Source: Hyphomicrobiaceae bacterium
GTDB taxonomy: Bacteria; Pseudomonadota; Alphaproteobacteria; Rhizobiales; Hyphomicrobiaceae
Reading direction: 5' to 3'
Length of the DNA stretch: 55,724 nucleotides
Assembly (NCBI GenBank): GCA_008933705.1
Contig: WBUN01000034.1
Location: 1 to 55,724 of the forward strand
Below the pieces are notes generated by a model. It ran no database searches. It was not told where the DNA came from and saw nothing but the letters and a program-made list of their open reading frames with translations. Below are positions 43,620 to 54,293 of the stretch, one piece after another. Within the stretch, counting starts at the first letter, position 1. Every line of letters begins with the position of its first letter. The position numbers were made by a program, and so were the translations under genes.

Positions 43620-44149
43620 GCCTTCTGCGATGCCTTGTCTTTGTCCGCGTCCGAGCCCGCCCGGCCGATCTCGTCGAGCCGCTTCTGCAACGAGAGTCTA
43701 TCGATGGCAGCGAGCGGCAGGCTGACGAAGATGCTGATCCGCTGCTGCATCATACGGTGCGCATCCGCGAACGCGTAGCGTCGCTCGGCCTCGCTGCCCT
43801 CCGCGCGCGATGGATCGGGGATGCCCCAATGCGCGCTCATGGGTTGCCCCGGCCAGACCGGGCAGGTCTCGTTGGCAGCGTCGTCGCAGACGGTGAAGAC
43901 GAAATCGAGCTGCGGCGCGCCGGGTGCCGTGAACTCCTCCCAGGATTTCGAGCGCAGCCCGCTGGGGTCGTATCTGAGCCGCCGCAGCAGATCCAGCGCG
44001 AAGGGGTGGACCTGCCCGCGCGGCTGGCTGCCGGCGCTGAAGGCCTTGAACTTGCCCGCGCCCAGCCGGTTCATGATGCACTCGGCAATGATTGAGCGTG
44101 CCGAATTGTGCGTGCACAGAAACAGCACGTTGTATGGACGGTCTCTCAT
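43616..44149 (-). CDS. Low-molecular-weight phosphatase-type arsenate reductase
   Basis: The 177-residue protein has a tyrosine-phosphatase fold with the CX5R loop CTHNSAR at residues 12-18 (NVLFLCTHNSARSIIAE) and the later VCDDAANETCPVWPG segment containing Cys residues used in disulfide relay. This is the thioredoxin-linked arsenate reductase type, distinct from the glutaredoxin type at 42482. The ATG overlaps the arsR stop by four bases. The C-terminal extension (SQKA end, with EIGRAGSDADKDK) is longer than in compact family members. Confidence 0.88.
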   Translation of the reverse strand: MRDRPYNVLFLCTHNSARSIIAECIMNRLGAGKFKAFSAGSQPRGQVHPFALDLLRRLRYDPSGLRSKSWEEFTAPGAPQLDFVFTVCDDAANETCPVWPGQPMSAHWGIPDPSRAEGSEAERRYAFADAHRMMQQRISIFVSLPLAAIDRLSLQKRLDEIGRAGSDADKDKASQKA

Positions 44150-44514
44150 TTCACGACTCCTTTGACAGGTCCCTTCGCGGGCCTGCACACCTTCGAAGCA
44201 GCAGCCATGGCGGATCCGCACAGCTCCGGCCGACCCTGGCAACAGTCCTCGGTGAGATAGGTCAGCAGCTTGCGCATGCCCTCGACGTTGACGGCGTAGC
44301 GGATCTGACGGCCTTGCCGTGTTGCGTGCAGCAGGCCGGAGCGATCGAGCTCTTTGAGGTGAAAGGACGTGTTGGTGGCACTGATGCCGACGCGGGCGGC
44401 AATCTCTCCCGCCGGCATGCCGGAGGGACCCTGCTTGACCAGGATGCGGAACATGCGCAGCCGATGCTCGTGCGCGAGCGCGGCCAGGCAGGCAACTGCC
44501 GAGGTGTCCATCAT
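44146..44514 (-). CDS. arsR: ArsR-family arsenic-responsive repressor
   Basis: The 122-residue winged-helix protein begins MDTSAVACLAALAHEHRLRMF and has the HTH GMPAGEIAARVGISATNTSFHLKELDRSGLLHATRQGRQIRYAV. Cys pairs in the C-terminal part (TEDCCQGRPELC) are candidate As(III) ligands, placed as in the rhizobial type rather than in the classic ELCVCDL helix. It is the first gene of the operon. An ATG-ATG pair marks the start. A TTGAA-N3-TTCAA dyad lies 23 bases upstream. Confidence 0.92.
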   Translation of the reverse strand: MMDTSAVACLAALAHEHRLRMFRILVKQGPSGMPAGEIAARVGISATNTSFHLKELDRSGLLHATRQGRQIRYAVNVEGMRKLLTYLTEDCCQGRPELCGSAMAAASKVCRPAKGPVKGVVK

Positions 44515-44536
44515 AGATGCAATATTCCAACAATTA

Positions 44537-44549
44537 TTGAAATGTTCAA
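44537..44549. promoter_or_regulatory. Candidate ArsR operator
   Basis: TTGAA-ATG-TTCAA is an uninterrupted 13-base dyad 23 bases upstream of the arsR start. An additional CAAT-T-ATTG dyad overlaps its left side at 44531-44539. ArsR repressors bind such A/T-rich dyads overlapping their own promoter. Confidence 0.5.
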
Positions 44550-44788
44550 GGGCGATTCCATCTGCGCGGCCTCCAGCAGGATCCCCGGATGGTCGGACGA
44601 CAGCAGCCGCCGGCGAAGGCGGACATGAAGCTGCGCTTGCCCAATTGAAACACTGCGAAGCGGCTGGCTAACCAAGTCTCCATCCGCGCGCCTGCCCGCA
44701 TCGGCCCGTTCAGCCAAATTGCACGTCCTCTCGGGTATGACGGGCGCGTGCTGCAGGATTTGCGCGTCCGGCATCGGAGGCAGGGGAC

Positions 44789-45247
44789 ATGTTGCGTCAC
44801 ACTTTATCTTCGGCACTCGTGGCGACCGGGCTGATGATCGGCGTTGCCCATGCATTCGAGATGGGCACACGTGACGAAGCCGTCGTCATGGTGCAGCGCG
44901 TGCAGGAAAGGTTCAGATCGGCCGGGGAGGAAGCGACCTTCAAGGCGGTGAACATCAAGGAATTCAACGATCACGATCTTTATCCGTTCATCTGTGACTT
45001 CAGTGGCGTCGTCGTCGGCAACGGGGGATTTCCGGCGCTTGTCGGCAAGAACCTGATCTCCCTCAGGGATCAGGACGGCAGGCATCTGACCCAGGAGATG
45101 ATCAGTATCGCCAAGGGGCCCGGCAGCGGCTGGATCACCTACAAGTGGCCCAATCCGCAAACGCGCAAGATGGAGGAGAAGTCGGCCTACATCGAGCGGA
45201 TGGGGGATTACCTCGTCGGCGTGGGCATATATCCGCGCAAGCATTGA
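44789..45247 (+). CDS. Secreted single-Cache-domain protein
   Basis: The 152-residue exported protein has a signal peptide (LSSALVATGLMIGVAHA) followed by one sCache_2-type domain and nothing else. Seen are FKAVNIKEFNDHDLYPFICD, PALVGKNLISLRDQDG and the terminal YIERMGDYLVGVGIY, which are found in the sensory parts of chemoreceptors and in free-standing periplasmic Cache proteins. It probably binds a small ligand in the periplasm. The GGDEF-EAL gene starts 14 bases downstream, so ligand sensing may feed cyclic di-GMP control; that link is inferred. GGCAGGGGAC precedes the ATG. Confidence 0.8.
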   Translation: MLRHTLSSALVATGLMIGVAHAFEMGTRDEAVVMVQRVQERFRSAGEEATFKAVNIKEFNDHDLYPFICDFSGVVVGNGGFPALVGKNLISLRDQDGRHLTQEMISIAKGPGSGWITYKWPNPQTRKMEEKSAYIERMGDYLVGVGIYPRKH

Positions 45248-45261
45248 GGCAGCGTGCGGCC

Positions 45262-47787
45262 ATGCCGAGGTTCGTTCAGGATCTGCCGATCTGGGTGAAG
45301 TTCTTCGCCGCCTCGAGCGTGCTGCTGTTCTGCCTGCTTTGGCTCGGCACGAACTCCTACCTCACGCTGGACAAATCGGCGGAAGGGCTGAACCGCCTTT
45401 CCACCGTCTACCTGCCGACGCAGCAGAGCGTATCGGACCTGGCGCACGATGCCATGAGCGCCCATGCTAAAGTCTCCCGCTACATCATTTGGGTGAACAA
45501 TGGCGCCACCGAACAGCTCATCGGCACGCTCGGCCAGGATATCGAAGCCGATTTCGACTCGGTAAGGCGCAGGCTTGAGCTTCTTGCCAAGCGCGCGGAT
45601 CTGCAGCGTCTCGAACGGGACGGGATGATGCCCCTCACGGCGCGCTGGATGAAATATACACAGTCCGCGAGGAATACGATCGAGGTGGGACGGGCGGTGC
45701 CCGAGATGGCAACGATGATGATGGGGAGCGCGGACGACGATTTCCGCGGCTTCGCCGAATCGCTGCAGTACATCGCCTTTCTCGTCGCCAGAGAGACGCA
45801 GACCGCGAGCCGGCAGCTGGCTGCCGAAGCAGAATCGAAGAAGCACCTGCTTGCCCTCGGCGGGCTGCTCAGCGTGCTCGCCAGCATCTTCGTAACCCTG
45901 TTCGTGGGCGGCTCGGTCGTCAGGCCGATCCGCGCCGTCACGACCGCGATGAAGAGGGTCTCCTCGGGCGAGCTGGCCGTCGATCCGGGCTACAACCAGC
46001 GCAAGGACGAGATCGGCCAGATGGTGGCGGCGATCGCCGTCTTCCGCCAGAACATCGATCTTCGCAACCGGCTCCTCAAGCAGCGCAAGGAGGAATTGCA
46101 CCGGCAAAATACGCGTTTCGATGCCGCGCTCAACAACATGTGCCAGGGCCTGGCCATGTTCGATTCCGAGCAGAGGCTGGTCGTCAGCAACAGCCGCTAT
46201 GCGGAGCTCTATGGCCTGTCGCCCGAGCAGATCGCGCCGGGCACGACGGTGGGCGAGATCATCGGTCGCCGCATCGCGAAGGGGCTCTATAAGAATGCGC
46301 TCCCCGAGGAATACGAACCTGATCACCTTGCGTCCGTCGAGACGTTCAATTCCTCAATTCACGAGCTCAGCGACGGCCGCGTGATCGCCGTGACGCGCAA
46401 GCCGATGCCGGAGGGCGGCTGGGTGACGACCCACGAGGACGTCACCGAGAAGAAGCGCAACGAGAAACGCATCGCGCACATGGCGCAACACGATGCGCTG
46501 ACCAGTCTGCCCAACCGTGTGTTGCTCAACGAGCGCCTCGAGGAGGCACTGGCGCACATTCGTAACGGCGAGGTGGTCGCCATCCACCTTGTCGACCTGG
46601 ACCGCTTCAAGAACGTCAACGATACGCTGGGACACCTGAGCGGTGACAGGCTTCTGCAAATGGTCGCCGAGCGGCTGCGGCGGCTGGTGCGGGGCACCGA
46701 CACCGTTGCCCGCATGGGGGGCGACGAGTTCGCCATCGTGCAACGCGCCATCGAAGGCGAAACGGAGGCCGCCGCGCTCGCAAGCCGCGTCATCGATAGC
46801 CTGAGTAAGCCCTATGCGCTTGGCGGGCATCAAGCAACCATCGGCAGCAGCGTGGGCATCGCCATCGGTAAGGTGGATGATCTGGACCCCGAGCAGCTCT
46901 TGCGCAACGCGGACTTGGCCCTCTATCGCGCCAAGGGTGATGGACGCGGCACCTATCGCGTGTTCGAGCCGGAAATGGACGCGCAGACGCGAATGCGTCG
47001 CGTGATGGAGTTCGACCTGCGCAAGGCGCTGTTGGCCGGCGAGTTCGAGGTCCACTACCAGCCGGTCGTCAGGTTGGAGACCGACACAATCAGCGGCTTT
47101 GAGGCCCTGGTGCGCTGGCGGCACCCGAGCAGGGGCATGATCCCGCCCGATGCATTCATACCGATGGCCGAGGAGATCGGCTTGATCGCTCCGCTCGGCG
47201 AATGGGTGCTGCGCCATGCCTGCGCCGCCGCGGTCAAGTGGCCCGGCCATATCAGGGTCTCGGTGAATCTTTCCTCCGTGCAATTCCGCCATGCGGGCCT
47301 TGCCGGTGTCGTCACCGAAGCGCTGGCGTCCTCCGGCCTGCCTCCCGATCGGCTGGAGATCGAGATCACCGAGACCGTATTCCTGGAGGACAGCGAGGCC
47401 ACCCTCGCCGTGCTCTACGAGCTGCGCGAGCTCGGCGTGCGCGTGGTCATGGACGATTTCGGCACGGGCTACTCGTCGCTCCGGTATCTCCAGAGCTTCC
47501 CCTTCGACAAGATCAAGATCGACCGCTCGTTCGTGAAGGACATCGCACATTGTGCGGGTTCATTGAACATTGTGCGGGCGGTGGTGGCACTGGCGCACGG
47601 TCTTGGCATGACCACGACGGCTGAGGGCGTGGAGACGCAGGAACAGCTCGCGGTGCTCCGGGCGGAAGGCTGCACCGAGATGCAGGGCTTCCTGTTCAGC
47701 AAGGCGGTGCCCGACGGCCAAATCGAGGCGCTGCTTGTGGCGAAAGAAAAGCCGGCAGGCGGGGCGGGCCTCGTCTGCGCCGCGTAG
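45262..47787 (+). CDS. Membrane-anchored GGDEF-EAL cyclic di-GMP enzyme
   Basis: The 841-residue protein has a membrane helix at about 13-31, a periplasmic four-helix-like sensor, a second helix at about 200-218, and HAMP at about 219-270. A PAS domain follows (284-395, RFDAALNNMCQGLAMF). The GGDEF domain has GGDEF at 486-490 and an inhibitory-site RGTD at 477-480; the EAL domain has EAL at 614-616 and DDFGTGYSSL. Both active-site motifs look intact, so the protein could make or break down cyclic di-GMP. The ATG at 45262 follows closely on the Cache gene. Confidence 0.93.
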   Translation: MPRFVQDLPIWVKFFAASSVLLFCLLWLGTNSYLTLDKSAEGLNRLSTVYLPTQQSVSDLAHDAMSAHAKVSRYIIWVNNGATEQLIGTLGQDIEADFDSVRRRLELLAKRADLQRLERDGMMPLTARWMKYTQSARNTIEVGRAVPEMATMMMGSADDDFRGFAESLQYIAFLVARETQTASRQLAAEAESKKHLLALGGLLSVLASIFVTLFVGGSVVRPIRAVTTAMKRVSSGELAVDPGYNQRKDEIGQMVAAIAVFRQNIDLRNRLLKQRKEELHRQNTRFDAALNNMCQGLAMFDSEQRLVVSNSRYAELYGLSPEQIAPGTTVGEIIGRRIAKGLYKNALPEEYEPDHLASVETFNSSIHELSDGRVIAVTRKPMPEGGWVTTHEDVTEKKRNEKRIAHMAQHDALTSLPNRVLLNERLEEALAHIRNGEVVAIHLVDLDRFKNVNDTLGHLSGDRLLQMVAERLRRLVRGTDTVARMGGDEFAIVQRAIEGETEAAALASRVIDSLSKPYALGGHQATIGSSVGIAIGKVDDLDPEQLLRNADLALYRAKGDGRGTYRVFEPEMDAQTRMRRVMEFDLRKALLAGEFEVHYQPVVRLETDTISGFEALVRWRHPSRGMIPPDAFIPMAEEIGLIAPLGEWVLRHACAAAVKWPGHIRVSVNLSSVQFRHAGLAGVVTEALASSGLPPDRLEIEITETVFLEDSEATLAVLYELRELGVRVVMDDFGTGYSSLRYLQSFPFDKIKIDRSFVKDIAHCAGSLNIVRAVVALAHGLGMTTTAEGVETQEQLAVLRAEGCTEMQGFLFSKAVPDGQIEALLVAKEKPAGGAGLVCAA

Positions 47788-47818
47788 CTGCGTTCCCCGG
47801 GGAAGTGCGTCGAACCTG

Positions 47819-49788
<1,970 letters not shown>

Positions 49789-49870
49789 GCAACGCCGACA
49801 GCATCGTGGCATCCGCTCGCTCGCCCCGTCCTTACGGGGAGAGGGGGCATTTCGTGCCGGGAGGCCGGTC

Positions 49871-50509
49871 ATGATCATTGCGATCGATGGACCGGCCGCT
49901 TCGGGCAAGGGCACGCTGGCCTGTCGCATCGCCCGTCACTTCGGCCTCGCCTGGCTCGACACCGGCCTGCTGTATCGCGCCGTCGCCCGTGACGTTCGGG
50001 CCGCCGGCCATTCGCTGGAGGACGCGCTGGCTGCCGCCGCCGCCGCCCGCGCGCTCGACCCCGCCACCCTTGACGATCCGGCCTTGCGCGGTCCAGGGGC
50101 AGGCGACGCGGCCTCGATCGTAGCCCGCATTGCCGAGGTGCGTGCCGCACTGCTCGAGTTCCAGCGTGCGTTCGCCCACCGCCCCTCCGGGGCCGTGCTC
50201 GACGGACGCGACATCGGTACCGTCGTCTGCCCAGACGCCGATGTTAAGATTTTCGTCACTGCCACGCCCGAAGTGAGGGCGCAGCGGCGCTATCAGGAGA
50301 GGAAAAATCGCGGCGAATCCGTAACCTACGAGGCGGTTCTGGAGGATATCCGCCGCCGGGACGAGCGCGATGCCGGGCGGGAAGCCGCGCCGATGCAGCA
50401 AGCCCGCGACGCCGTCTTGCTGGACACCTCTGATTTGGATATAGAAGCGGCATTCGACACCGCTGTCGGCGTGATCTCAAGGAAGGTTGGCCAACGCGGG
50501 CACCCCTAA
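49871..50509 (+). CDS. cmk: Cytidylate kinase
   Basis: This 212-residue kinase phosphorylates CMP and dCMP. The P-loop is GPAASGKGT at about residues 7-15, followed by the [10 protein letters not shown] segment, the catalytic [21 protein letters not shown] and the lid [12 protein letters not shown]. The ATG at 49871 gives the family N-terminus [14 protein letters not shown]. It sits between aroA and rpsA, the usual order in alphaproteobacteria. Confidence 0.95.
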   Translation: MIIAIDGPAASGKGTLACRIARHFGLAWLDTGLLYRAVARDVRAAGHSLEDALAAAAAARALDPATLDDPALRGPGAGDAASIVARIAEVRAALLEFQRAFAHRPSGAVLDGRDIGTVVCPDADVKIFVTATPEVRAQRRYQERKNRGESVTYEAVLEDIRRRDERDAGREAAPMQQARDAVLLDTSDLDIEAAFDTAVGVISRKVGQRGHP

Positions 50510-50569
50510 AGGGGCGCTCCAATCCAGTTGGCACCACCGCCGGCGGCACTCAAACATCATGGGCACGAG

Positions 50570-50614
50570 CTGGAAACCCCGGCACGCGATGCGTGCCGGG
50601 CACCGCATTTCCAG
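50570..50614 (+). promoter_or_regulatory. Long hairpin in the rpsA leader
   Basis: An inner 10-bp perfect stem (CCCGGCACGC and GCGTGCCGGG around GAT, 50578-50600) is enclosed by outer arms CTGGAAA (50570-50576) and TTTCCAG (50608-50614). No T-run follows, so it is not an ordinary terminator. It ends 54 bases before the rpsA start and could be part of an autoregulatory leader. Confidence 0.6.
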
Positions 50615-50668
50615 ACGCGTGCTCGATCCGTGCACGTCACGGCAACCCAACTGAAGCAGGAGTAGGAC

Positions 50669-52405
50669 TTGAGCACAGCCACCGAAGCCCGGGAGATGAA
50701 CCCCACGCGCGACGACTTCGCCGCGCTGCTGAACGAAACGCTTTCCGAGAACGACGCCTTCGAAGGCAGCGTCGTCAAGGGCAAGATCACCGCGATCGAG
50801 AAGGATCTCGCGGTCATCGACGTCGGCCTGAAGATGGAAGGCCGCGTGCCTCTGCGCGAGTTCAGCATGCCCGGCAAGCCGGCTGAGCTCAAGGTCGGCG
50901 ACACCGTCGAGGTCTATCTCGAGCGCATGGAGAACGCGCTCGGCGAGGCCGTCCTGTCGCGCGAGAAGGCCCGCCGCGAGGAGAGCTGGACGCGCCTGGA
51001 GGAGAAGTTCAACAACAAAGAGCAGGTCGAAGGCGTCATCTTCAACAAGGTCAAGGGCGGCTTCACCGTCGACCTCGACGGTGCGGTTGCGTTCCTTCCG
51101 GGCAGCCAGGTCGACGTGCGCCCCGTGCGCGACATCGGCCCGCTGATGCACTCGCCGCAGCCCTTCAAGATCCTCAAGATGGATCGCCGCCGCGGCAACA
51201 TCGTCGTCTCGCGCCGCGAGATCCTGGAAGCCACCCGCGCCGAGCAGCGCTCGGAGATCGTCGCCAAGCTGGCCGAGGGACAGGTCATCGACGGCCTCGT
51301 CAAAAACATCACCGACTACGGCGCGTTCATCGACCTCGGCGGCATCGACGGGCTGCTGCACGTCACCGACATGGCCTGGCGCCGCGTCAACCACCCGAGC
51401 GAGATCGTCAACGTCGGCGACACGGTCAAGGTTCAGATCGTGCGCATCAACCCGGAGACGCAGCGCATCAGCCTCGGCATGAAGCAGCTTCAGGCCGATC
51501 CGTGGGCCGGCATCGAGGCCAAGTATCCGGTGGGCGCGCGCTTCAAAGGCACCGTGACGAACATCGCCGACTACGGCGCGTTCGTGGAGCTGGAGCCGGG
51601 CGTTGAAGGCCTGATCCACGTGTCGGAGATGAGCTGGACCAAGAAGAACATCCATCCCGGCAAGATCGTCTCCACCAGCCAGCAGGTCGAGGTGCAGATC
51701 CTCGAGGTCGACTCGCAGAAGCGCCGCATCTCGCTCGGCCTCAAGCAGACCCAGGACAACCCCTGGGAGGTCTTCCTCGCTTCCCATCCGAAAGGCTCGA
51801 TCGTCGAAGGTCCGATCCGCAACATCACCGAGTTCGGCCTGTTCATCGGGCTCGACGGCGGTGTCGACGGCATGGTCCACCTGTCCGACCTCGACTGGAA
51901 CCGCTCGGGCGACGAGGCGATCAAGGACTACAAGAAGAACGACACCGTCAAAGCCATCGTGCTCGATGTCGATCCGCAGAAGGAGCGCATCAGCCTCGGC
52001 ATCAAGCAGGTCGGCGGCGACCCGCTCGAAACCGTCGGCAAGCTCAAGAAGGGCAGTCAGGTCACCTGCGAGGTCGTGGCCGTCCAGGAGAACGGCATCG
52101 AGGTCAAGCTGGCCGATACCGACATCACCACCTTCATCAAGCGCTCGGACCTGTCGCGCGATCGCTCCGAGCAGCGGCCGGAGCGCTTCAATGTCGGAGA
52201 CAAGGTGGATGCGGCGGTGATCAGCGTCGACAAGAACAGTCGCCGTGTCGGCGTGTCGATCAAGGCCCTCGAGATCGCCGAGGAGAAGCAGGCCGTCGCC
52301 CAGTACGGCTCCTCCGACTCCGGTGCCTCGCTGGGAGACATCTTCAAGGCCGCCATCAAGAAGAAGGAAGGCGCCGAGGAGAAGGACGAGGGCAGCTCGA
52401 ACTGA
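50669..52405 (+). CDS. rpsA: 30S ribosomal protein S1
   Basis: The 578-residue protein carries six S1 RNA-binding domains in a row (for example EGSVVKGKITAIEKDLAVIDVGLKMEGRVPL, then DGLVKNITDYGAFIDLGGIDGLLHVTDMAW, then GTVTNIADYGAFVELEPGVEGLIHVSEM, then GPIRNITEFGLFIGLDGGVDGMVHLSDLDW). It brings mRNA to the 30S subunit. The TTG at 50669 is the chosen start because CAGGAGTAGGAC is ideally placed before it. An ATG at 50696 would have its purines touching the start codon. The C-terminus is lysine/glutamate rich (KKKEGAEEKDEGSSN). Confidence 0.96.
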   Translation: MSTATEAREMNPTRDDFAALLNETLSENDAFEGSVVKGKITAIEKDLAVIDVGLKMEGRVPLREFSMPGKPAELKVGDTVEVYLERMENALGEAVLSREKARREESWTRLEEKFNNKEQVEGVIFNKVKGGFTVDLDGAVAFLPGSQVDVRPVRDIGPLMHSPQPFKILKMDRRRGNIVVSRREILEATRAEQRSEIVAKLAEGQVIDGLVKNITDYGAFIDLGGIDGLLHVTDMAWRRVNHPSEIVNVGDTVKVQIVRINPETQRISLGMKQLQADPWAGIEAKYPVGARFKGTVTNIADYGAFVELEPGVEGLIHVSEMSWTKKNIHPGKIVSTSQQVEVQILEVDSQKRRISLGLKQTQDNPWEVFLASHPKGSIVEGPIRNITEFGLFIGLDGGVDGMVHLSDLDWNRSGDEAIKDYKKNDTVKAIVLDVDPQKERISLGIKQVGGDPLETVGKLKKGSQVTCEVVAVQENGIEVKLADTDITTFIKRSDLSRDRSEQRPERFNVGDKVDAAVISVDKNSRRVGVSIKALEIAEEKQAVAQYGSSDSGASLGDIFKAAIKKKEGAEEKDEGSSN

Positions 52406-52548
52406 GCCGATCCTCGCACGAAATGATGCCGGTTGGGGCCGGGGAGAAGGCCCGGCTCCAACCTGTAGCTTGAAGGCCCGCCGCCGCCGCTCTAGCCTGC
52501 GGGGCGCGGGCCTTGCCACAAGGCTCGAGCGCAACAAATCGAGCTGTC

Positions 52549-53520
52549 ATGACATTCGAAACCGAAACCGTGCTCGACCGCCGTCGCCTCAGGCGCCGGC
52601 TTTCCTGGTGGCGCGGACTTGCCGTCGTGGCCGGACTGCTGGCCTTCGGGCTCATCGCCTATTCTTCGGCGGAGGGCGTTGGCCTCGTGCAAAGCCGGCA
52701 CATCGCCCGCGTCAGCCTCGAGGGCCTCATCACAGAGGACCGAGACCAGCTCAAGCTCCTGAAGAAGCTCGGCGAGAACAAGCAGGTGGCGGGTGTCATC
52801 CTGTTCGTCAACTCCCCGGGCGGCACCACCACGGGCGGCGAAGCGCTGTTCGACGGCATCAGGACGCTCGCCAAGACCAAGCCGGTGGTCGCACAGTTCG
52901 GCACCGTCGCGACGTCGGCTGCCTACATCGCGGGCCTCGCCACCGACCATGTGGTGGCGCGCGGCAACACCATCACCGGCTCGGTCGGCGTCATCTTTCA
53001 ATGGGCGGAGGTCTCGCAGCTCCTCGACAAGGTCGGCGTCAAGATGAACGAGGTCAAGAGCGGCCCTCTCAAGGCCAACCCGTCGCCGTTCCAGCCGCTC
53101 GACGAGGCAGGCAAGACGGCGGCGCAGCAGATGGTGGCCGAATCGCAGAAATGGTTTGTGGGCCTGGTGGCCTCGCGGCGCGGCATCAACACCAGCGGCG
53201 TCAATGGCCTCGAGCAGGGGCGTGTCTTCTCCGGTCGCGAGGCGCTGGGTTACAAGCTTGTGGATGAGATCGGGGGCGAGGCCGAGGCTGTTCAATACCT
53301 CGAGCAGAAGCGCAACGTGCCCAAGGGCCTCAAGGTGGTGGACTGGAAGCCCGCGCGCAGCAGCGATTGGGGACTGGTCAGACTTTCCGTGGAGGTGCTG
53401 GGCCGGTTGATCGGCGTTCGCGCTGCCGACGAATTCGGGCGCCTTCTGACCGACGACCGGACGCTGGCCAGATTGCGCCTTGACGGCCTGATCTCCGTTT
53501 GGCAGGGTGCCGAAAGATAA
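52549..53520 (+). CDS. sppA: Signal peptide peptidase SppA (S49 family, short form)
   Basis: The 323-residue membrane serine protease degrades cleaved signal peptides. One N-terminal membrane segment (WWRGLAVVAGLLAFGLIAYSS) precedes the S49 domain. The substrate-binding loop is FVNSPGGTTTGGEALFDGI, the nucleophile Ser is in FGTVATSAAYIAGLATD, and the catalytic Lys is probably in VKSGPLKANPSPFQPLDE. It is the single-domain 36-kDa form rather than the tandem-domain E. coli form. The start at 52549 gives a normal N-terminus. The order rpsA-sppA-ihfB is typical of the group. Confidence 0.92.
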   Translation: MTFETETVLDRRRLRRRLSWWRGLAVVAGLLAFGLIAYSSAEGVGLVQSRHIARVSLEGLITEDRDQLKLLKKLGENKQVAGVILFVNSPGGTTTGGEALFDGIRTLAKTKPVVAQFGTVATSAAYIAGLATDHVVARGNTITGSVGVIFQWAEVSQLLDKVGVKMNEVKSGPLKANPSPFQPLDEAGKTAAQQMVAESQKWFVGLVASRRGINTSGVNGLEQGRVFSGREALGYKLVDEIGGEAEAVQYLEQKRNVPKGLKVVDWKPARSSDWGLVRLSVEVLGRLIGVRAADEFGRLLTDDRTLARLRLDGLISVWQGAER

Positions 53521-53556
53521 GGGAATACAAGGACTTTGCGCGTGGAGGGCACTGCT

Positions 53557-53844
53557 ATGATCAAGTCGGAGCTGATCCAGAAGATTGCGGCGGCCAACCA
53601 GCATCTCTATCACCGCGACATTGAGCGCATCGTCAATGTCGTCTTCAACGAGATCGTCGATGCGCTCTCGCGTGGAGATCGCGTCGAGCTGCGCGGCTTC
53701 GGCGCCTTTACGGTCAAGCATCGCGCCCCGCGCGTCGGCCGCAACCCGCGCACCGGGGCGGCCGTTACGGTCGATGAGAAGTTCGTGCCCTTCTTCAAGA
53801 CCGGCAAGGATCTGCGCGAGCGGCTGAACGCCACGAGCCATTGA
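53557..53844 (+). CDS. ihfB: Integration host factor beta subunit
   Basis: The 95-residue DNA-bending protein pairs with IHF-alpha. It has the HU/IHF signature [21 protein letters not shown] in the arm region and [17 protein letters not shown] at the C-terminus. The ATG at 53557 ([11 protein letters not shown]) is the conserved family start. It lies between sppA and the LapA-like gene. Confidence 0.95.
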   Translation: MIKSELIQKIAAANQHLYHRDIERIVNVVFNEIVDALSRGDRVELRGFGAFTVKHRAPRVGRNPRTGAAVTVDEKFVPFFKTGKDLRERLNATSH

Positions 53845-53927
53845 GCCTGGGTCGCGGCGCATAGGCGGCAGAGGCAGCGGGCAGGCTGCCCCCCTGCGCC
53901 GGCTTCCCTATCCACAGGGGTCTGCAA

Positions 53928-54275
53928 GTGCTCCGTCGCATCTTCTGGTTCGTGCTGGCATTTCCGGCTGCGGTCATCCTGATCACGCTCGCCGTCATCA
54001 ACCGCCACGGCGTGCGCCTGGTCCTCGACCCCTTCCGGCCCGAGGAGCCGGTCATCTCGCTTGTCCTGCCCTTCTACGCCTATCTGTTCGGCATGCTTCT
54101 CGTCGGCGTGGTCGTCGGCGGCCTCTTCACCTGGGCTGCACAGGCGCGTTGGCGGCGCATGGCCCGGCAGCGCACGGCAGAGGTGCGGCGCTGGCAGGCC
54201 GAAGCCGACCGGCTGAGCCATGAGCGGGACAGCCAGGTTGCCGCCGCCAGGCAACTTGTCTCGGCCAATCGTTAG
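53928..54275 (+). CDS. LapA-domain (DUF1049) inner membrane protein
   Basis: The 115-residue protein has two membrane helices (IFWFVLAFPAAVILITLAVIN and YAYLFGMLLVGVVVGGLF) and a basic cytoplasmic coiled-coil tail (WRRMARQRTAEVRRWQAEADRL), as in LapA/YciS proteins that work with LapB in controlling lipopolysaccharide synthesis. A LapB gene is not seen here, so the specific role is not shown. GTG start; it follows ihfB by 83 bases. Confidence 0.82.
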   Translation: MLRRIFWFVLAFPAAVILITLAVINRHGVRLVLDPFRPEEPVISLVLPFYAYLFGMLLVGVVVGGLFTWAAQARWRRMARQRTAEVRRWQAEADRLSHERDSQVAAARQLVSANR

Positions 54276-54293
54276 ACCTGCGGGAGCCACCCC

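Noticed and set aside
47793-47804. TTCCCCGGGGAA palindrome between convergent genes as a terminator
   Set aside because: It has no room for a loop and no T-run, so it cannot form a normal terminator hairpin.
50477-52537. A 686-codon open frame antisense to rpsA
   Set aside because: It lies wholly opposite a certain ribosomal protein gene, has biased residues typical of reverse-complemented GC-rich codons, and matches no family.
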